Assembly: GCA_044433405.1 (NCBI GenBank)
Contig: JAWXTQ010000030.1
Coordinates: 1 to 17,894 of the forward strand
Length of the DNA stretch: 17,894 nt
Reading direction: 5' to 3'
Source: CAMQVM01 sp044433405
GTDB lineage: Bacteria > Bacteroidota > Bacteroidia > Bacteroidales > Rikenellaceae
In this document: piece after piece, positions 14,019 to 17,894 of the stretch
Position numbering within the stretch: position 1 is the first letter of the stretch
Layout of the letters: each line of letters opens with the position of its first letter
Notes under the pieces: model-generated
What the model was told of the DNA's origin: nothing
The model's database searches: none
What the model saw: only the letters and a program-made list of their open reading frames with translations
Made by a program: the position numbers and the translations under genes

Positions 14019-15275
14019 CTAGGTACTCTCTTTAGCTCGTCTGAGTAGTCGTAATGCGCGGCGTGTTTGCTGCCTGATGTAGATGTCGTGCCCTTCGGTG
14101 TGGGTTTTTTCTATCTCTTTGTAGCGGCCTCTGATTGTAAGTAGCTCTAGTCCATCATTGTATTTGACTTTGTATTTTGGAGAAAGCTCTTCAAGAAGTG
14201 CATCAAAATACCTTGATTTATCCACGCTAAAGCTTATTCTCACTGCTGAACCTTGAATGAGGTTTACCTTTTGGCGGTGGTGATTGAGTATTGTGAATAT
14301 ATCTTGAAGTGACTCCTCTAGAACAAACGAAAAATCTTTAGGACGAATAGATATTAATACCTGATTTTTTCTTACTATTACGAATGGTACGTTGTCTATC
14401 TTATCGCTTGTTTGACTTATAATTGTGCCTGGATGGCTCGGGTTGATAAACGAGCGTACATATAGCGGAATATTTTTGTTCTCTAGTGGCTTTATAGTCT
14501 TTGGATGGATGATTTGAGCTCCACTAAAGGCTAACTCTACAGCATCAATATATGAGAGAGAGGGAATAGGGGTGCAATCTGAGAAGATTCGTGGATCACA
14601 GTTTAGCACGCCATCTACATCTTTCCATATCGTTACGCTATCACATGAGAGCATGTTTGCTACCGCGGCAGCTGTATAGTCAGACCCCTCTCTTCCAAGA
14701 GTGGTGTGTTCACCACGGCGTGTACCTGCAATAAAACCTTGCAATATGTGTATTCCAGTGCCGCTAATGGCTTTTTTTAGGCGTTTGGTAGTTTCGCTAA
14801 ACTCTATATTTGCCTCTCTGAAAACATCGTCAGTAATTATTGTCTTACGACTCTCTATTAGCTTGTTTTCATGGCCAAGGTGGGTTATGTAGTCAGAGAC
14901 TATAGAACAAGAGAACATCTCGCCATACCCTACAATATGGTCGTACCACCAATCATAGTTCTTCTCCTCTCTATCGCTGTTTTGGAGTAGAGTTTTTAGC
15001 TCTACCAAGAAATTCTCAAATTTTAAAGATGTTCCAATCCCTAAATCTTTAATAATCTCGCGGTGATAGCTCTCTATGCAATTGAGTTGAGCTGTGAGAA
15101 GTTCATTATTACACGAAACAAAACCTTCGAGAAGCTTCTCGAAGGCGTTTGTCATTTTTCCCATAGCAGAAACTACTACTATTGGCAAATCTTTCTCTTT
15201 TAAGATTATGGAGGTGATATTTTTTACTCCTGTAGCGGTAGAGATGGACGCTCCGCCAAACTTGTAAACTTGCAC
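14019..15275 (-). CDS. lysC: Aspartate kinase, monofunctional
   Basis: 418 aa. It phosphorylates aspartate with ATP, the entry to lysine, diaminopimelate, threonine and methionine synthesis. The N-terminal VYKFGGASIS (about 3-12) is the family KFGGTS motif. TTLGREGSDYTAAAVANML (about 191-209) matches the substrate-binding GRGGSD motif, and WKDVDGVLNCDPRI (about 217-230) the WTDVDGxxxxDPR motif. The C-terminal about 120 residues look like ACT-type regulatory sequence (VNLIQGSAVRISFSV), so feedback control by an end product is likely. The start codon is GTG at 15273-15275, touching the TAA of rpoD with no spacer, which implies translational coupling. A fused homoserine dehydrogenase domain, as in ThrA, is absent. 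The gene name is by function; the isozyme cannot be told. Confidence 0.9.
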   Translation of the reverse strand: MQVYKFGGASISTATGVKNITSIILKEKDLPIVVVSAMGKMTNAFEKLLEGFVSCNNELLTAQLNCIESYHREIIKDLGIGTSLKFENFLVELKTLLQNSDREEKNYDWWYDHIVGYGEMFSCSIVSDYITHLGHENKLIESRKTIITDDVFREANIEFSETTKRLKKAISGTGIHILQGFIAGTRRGEHTTLGREGSDYTAAAVANMLSCDSVTIWKDVDGVLNCDPRIFSDCTPIPSLSYIDAVELAFSGAQIIHPKTIKPLENKNIPLYVRSFINPSHPGTIISQTSDKIDNVPFVIVRKNQVLISIRPKDFSFVLEESLQDIFTILNHHRQKVNLIQGSAVRISFSVDKSRYFDALLEELSPKYKVKYNDGLELLTIRGRYKEIEKTHTEGHDIYIRQQTRRALRLLRRAKEST

Positions 15276-16136
15276 TTATCCTAAATATGATTTAAGTAAT
15301 TTACTACGTGAATTGTGGCGTAGGCGGCGAATAGCTTTCTCTTTAATTTGACGTACCCTCTCGCGAGTTAAACCAAACTTATCGCCAATCTCTTCTAGAG
15401 TCATTTCTGCCGAGCCGATACCAAAGAAATATCTTATAATATCACACTCTCTCTCAGTTAGAGTTGACAGGGCTCTATCAACCTCAGTAGCGAGAGATTC
15501 ATTAATCAATCCTCTATCTGCATTTGGAGAGTCGTTATTAACCAAAACATCAAGTAGACTATTGTCCTCACCATCAGCAAATGGAGCATCTACAGAGACG
15601 TGGCGTCCAGACACTCTCATTGTGTCAGCTACCTTCTCTTTTGGTAGTTCCAACTCATTTGCTAGCTCCTCAGGCGATGGAGTGCGCTCATGCTCTTGCT
15701 CGAAGCGGGCAAGTGCTTTATTGATTTTATTAAGCGACCCAACTTGATTTAAAGGCAGTCGCACAATGCGCGACTGCTCTGCTAAAGCCTGCAGGATAGA
15801 TTGACGAATCCACCATACAGCGTAAGAAATAAATTTAAAACCACGTGTTTCATCAAATTTCTCAGCAGCTCTAATCAATCCTAAGTTACCCTCGTTAATT
15901 AAGTCAGGAAGGCTTAATCCTTGGTTTTGATACTGTTTAGCAACCGATACTACAAAACGTAAATTTGCTCTAGTAAGCTTCTCTAATGCCTCTTGATCGC
16001 CCTTGCGAATTCTTTGGGCTAACTCTACCTCTTCTTCTACAGTGATTAAGTCTTCGCGACCAATCTCTTGTAGGTATTTGTCTAGTGAAGCACTTTCGCG
16101 ATTCGTAATTGATTTGGTGATTTTTAATTGTCTCAT
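15276..16136 (-). CDS. rpoD: Primary RNA polymerase sigma factor, short Bacteroidota form
   Basis: 286 aa, the compact primary sigma factor of Bacteroidota, lacking region 1.1 and the long non-conserved insert of the proteobacterial form. Region 1.2 is near ASLDKYLQEIGREDLIT (about 15-31). Region 2 has LTRANLRFVVSVAKQYQNQG, LPDLINEGNLGLIRAAEKFD and the -10 recognition part FKFISYAVWWIRQSI. Region 3 has RIVRLPLNQVGSLNKI. Region 4 has TLEEIGDKFGLTRERVRQIK with the final helix-turn-helix. It directs most transcription, presumably from promoters of the TTTG / TAnnTTTG type seen in this window. It follows degP by 47 bases on the same strand, an order I know from other Bacteroidales. Confidence 0.97.
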   Translation of the reverse strand: MRQLKITKSITNRESASLDKYLQEIGREDLITVEEEVELAQRIRKGDQEALEKLTRANLRFVVSVAKQYQNQGLSLPDLINEGNLGLIRAAEKFDETRGFKFISYAVWWIRQSILQALAEQSRIVRLPLNQVGSLNKINKALARFEQEHERTPSPEELANELELPKEKVADTMRVSGRHVSVDAPFADGEDNSLLDVLVNNDSPNADRGLINESLATEVDRALSTLTERECDIIRYFFGIGSAEMTLEEIGDKFGLTRERVRQIKEKAIRRLRHNSRSKLLKSYLG

Positions 16137-16183
16137 TTTCTAAATTTATTTTTTTGCATCTAATATCTGTTGGGGGATTGCTC

Positions 16184-17674
16184 TTAATTGTTGAAAATAG
16201 AGTAGCTTATATATCTACCATTAGGGTAAAGACCGTCAATAATCTCAATTTTATCTGTGTATTGATTTAGATTGCTGATATCGCTGATCTCTTTTCCGTT
16301 AATGTGTGTGATTATATAGCCTGTTTTAACTCCAACCTTTGCTAATAATCCATTGCCTACATTTATTACCTGCACACCATGGTTAATCTCTAGACTCTTT
16401 TTGGTTCGTGCATTAATATCGGCAAATTCACCACCTAAAAATGCAGCTAAATTTTCAACGTCTTTCTCAAGAAGTTTCTCCTCTCCAGCTTTATTACGTA
16501 AAACAACGTCAAAATGTTTCACCTTGCCATCTCTTTTTACGCTAATTTTTATCTTATCGCCAGGACGATGTTTTGCAATCTCCTCTTGAAGTGCTGAAGA
16601 TGAGGTTATTGATGTGTCGTCAATAGAGATTATAACATCACCTTTTTCAATGCCAGCCGCTGCTGCTGCACCGTCGGCAAGCACGTTGCCAATATATAAA
16701 CCTACGCCCTCCTTCAAAGAGAGTTCTTTGCCATACTTTTCTATAAAGTCATCGGTAATCTCACTATATTCAACACCCATCAAGCCGCGTTGAACAATGC
16801 CAAACTCCATTAAGTCAACAATAACTTTCTTGACAATTGACGATGGAACGGCAAACGAGTAGCCTGCAAAACTCCCAGTTGGCGATTTTATTACGGTATT
16901 AATGCCAACTAACTCTCCTTTTGTGTTAACCAAAGCACCGCCACTGTTGCCAGGGTTTACAGCTGCGTCAGTTTGAATAAACGATTCAACTCTAAATTGG
17001 CTAGGGATAACATCTAGATTTCGCCCTTTAGCACTTACAATCCCTGCTGTAACTGTCGAATTTAGACCGTATGGATTGCCTACTGCGAGCAGCCACTCCC
17101 CAAGTCTGAGTCTCTCACTACTGCCAAAGGTGATAAATGGGAGTCCAGTAGCCTCAATTTTGACAAGGGCAATATCGGTAGTTGGATCAGTGCCAATTAG
17201 ATTAGCTGCATACTTTTTGCCATCACTCAGCGTAACAGATAGTTTGCTAGCATTTTCAATTACATGGTTATTAGTAACGATATATCCATCGCTCGATATG
17301 AGCACACCCGAACCACCTGAACGTTGTTCTTGAGGTTCGTATTGTTGCCCGCGGCTTGAGCCTTGTGACCTAAAGCCAAAGAGTTCGAGAAATGGGTCGA
17401 TATTACCACCATAATATTGATTAGAGTTAGCTTGTGTTGTTATAATCTTCTCTATACCAACAACTACAGGCACGGTTTTCTCAGCAGCAAATGTCAAATC
17501 TGGATATCCTTCATTGCTAGTGTCATTGCTTGCAAAAATCGCTGGTACGTCGCGTGCAACGCTTATTACGCTACTTTTAAATGAACGATCTTTCAAGGTA
17601 GAGGTGAATAACGATGCACAAATTGCAGATGTAACTGCGACTAGCATTACGATAAAAATGATTTTTCTGTTCAT
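16184..17674 (-). CDS. degP: DegP/HtrA-type periplasmic serine protease
   Basis: 496 aa. An N-terminal hydrophobic stretch (about 5-24, IIFIVMLVAVTSAICASL) is a signal peptide or anchor without a clear lipobox. The trypsin-like domain carries the triad: His near 137 in TNNHVIEN, Asp near 167 in DPTTDIALVKI, and Ser near 244 in NPGNSGGALV. Two PDZ-like regions follow: one from about 295 (GLMGVEYSEI through DGAAAAAGIEKGDVIISID) and a shorter one from about 425 (VGNGLLAKVGVKTGYIITHI). Such proteins degrade or chaperone misfolded envelope proteins. A long linker rich in Gly, Gln and Ser (about 85-120) corresponds to the LA loop. Upstream 220 bases hold no gene within the window. A near-consensus -7 is not obvious; an envelope-stress promoter is possible. 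Confidence 0.94.
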   Translation of the reverse strand: MNRKIIFIVMLVAVTSAICASLFTSTLKDRSFKSSVISVARDVPAIFASNDTSNEGYPDLTFAAEKTVPVVVGIEKIITTQANSNQYYGGNIDPFLELFGFRSQGSSRGQQYEPQEQRSGGSGVLISSDGYIVTNNHVIENASKLSVTLSDGKKYAANLIGTDPTTDIALVKIEATGLPFITFGSSERLRLGEWLLAVGNPYGLNSTVTAGIVSAKGRNLDVIPSQFRVESFIQTDAAVNPGNSGGALVNTKGELVGINTVIKSPTGSFAGYSFAVPSSIVKKVIVDLMEFGIVQRGLMGVEYSEITDDFIEKYGKELSLKEGVGLYIGNVLADGAAAAAGIEKGDVIISIDDTSITSSSALQEEIAKHRPGDKIKISVKRDGKVKHFDVVLRNKAGEEKLLEKDVENLAAFLGGEFADINARTKKSLEINHGVQVINVGNGLLAKVGVKTGYIITHINGKEISDISNLNQYTDKIEIIDGLYPNGRYISYSIFNN

Positions 17675-17802
17675 ATTTACAAATTTTTAAATTTAACAAT
17701 CAAAATTTGCATATTAAACGAGTAAGGTGATACAAATATTATATCACTCATAGAGGATTACGTACTAGAAGTAGGGTGAGATATCTTGTGAATCTTGCAA
17801 CC

Positions 17803-17857
17803 CCACCGCTAAATGGGATTAGCAGAAAGGGAAAGCACCCCCACCACCGCTAAATGG
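17803..17857. repeat. 14-bp direct repeat upstream of degP
   Basis: CCACCGCTAAATGG occurs at 17803-17816 and again at 17844-17857, 41 bases apart. The first copy also forms GCTAA/TTAGC with the following bases. It resembles the remains of terminator or repeat structures at the end of a gene beyond the window. Function unknown. Confidence 0.5.
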
Positions 17858-17894
17858 CTTTTTCGTTATGTGTATTAGCTGTGGTGCATCGCAC

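Overview
The window looks like a chromosomal segment of a low-GC member of the Bacteroidota, most likely order Bacteroidales. Evidence seen directly: two promoters match the Bacteroidota form TTTG-N19-TAnnTTTG exactly (before the LysE-type gene and before a structured RNA). LpxC is fused to FabZ, the primary sigma factor is short (286 aa), and translation starts lack strong Shine-Dalgarno sequences. A second-type EF-G with a changed GTPase centre is also present. I cannot place it below order level.

Layout. 1-506: the 3' part of a gene cut by the window edge, weakly resembling structural proteins of Bacteroidota phages. 765-5415 (+): an EF-G2-type factor with its own terminator and a 68-base perfect-arm hairpin, then a promoter and a tight three-gene run (LysE-family exporter, cytidylate kinase cmk, ispH). 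5416-6416: 1 kb without a normal gene, holding a promoter-driven, highly structured RNA candidate, a 48-codon reading frame, several copies of a palindromic intergenic repeat and a separate 66-base inverted repeat. 6417-11977 (-): lpxC/fabZ, lpxA, surE, then a lipoprotein GH20 hexosaminidase and aquaporin Z. 12256-13868 (-): a two-gene unit, a SatD-family protein followed by a DUF3307-type membrane protein. 14019-17674 (-): degP/htrA, rpoD and an aspartate kinase, the last starting with GTG directly on the rpoD stop codon.

The most interesting part is 12964-13990. The SatD-family protein has sequence features resembling a class III nucleotidyl cyclase fold plus a C-terminal helix-turn-helix. 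Its promoter is overlaid by three 28-bp tandem units carrying AAAATCAGGCAT. Its partner is a multi-pass membrane protein with four regularly placed His/Asp pairs. The two genes are now separated by a 244-bp non-autonomous transposable element with terminal inverted repeats and a 9-bp target duplication. Removing the element and one duplication restores a layout in which the SatD stop codon lies one base before the DUF3307 start. This argues that the two genes evolved as one coupled unit. The function of the pair is not known to me; a signalling or stress module is inference.

The rest is mostly housekeeping: lipid A initiation with fatty acid dehydratase, isoprenoid and nucleotide metabolism, periplasmic protein quality control and general transcription.
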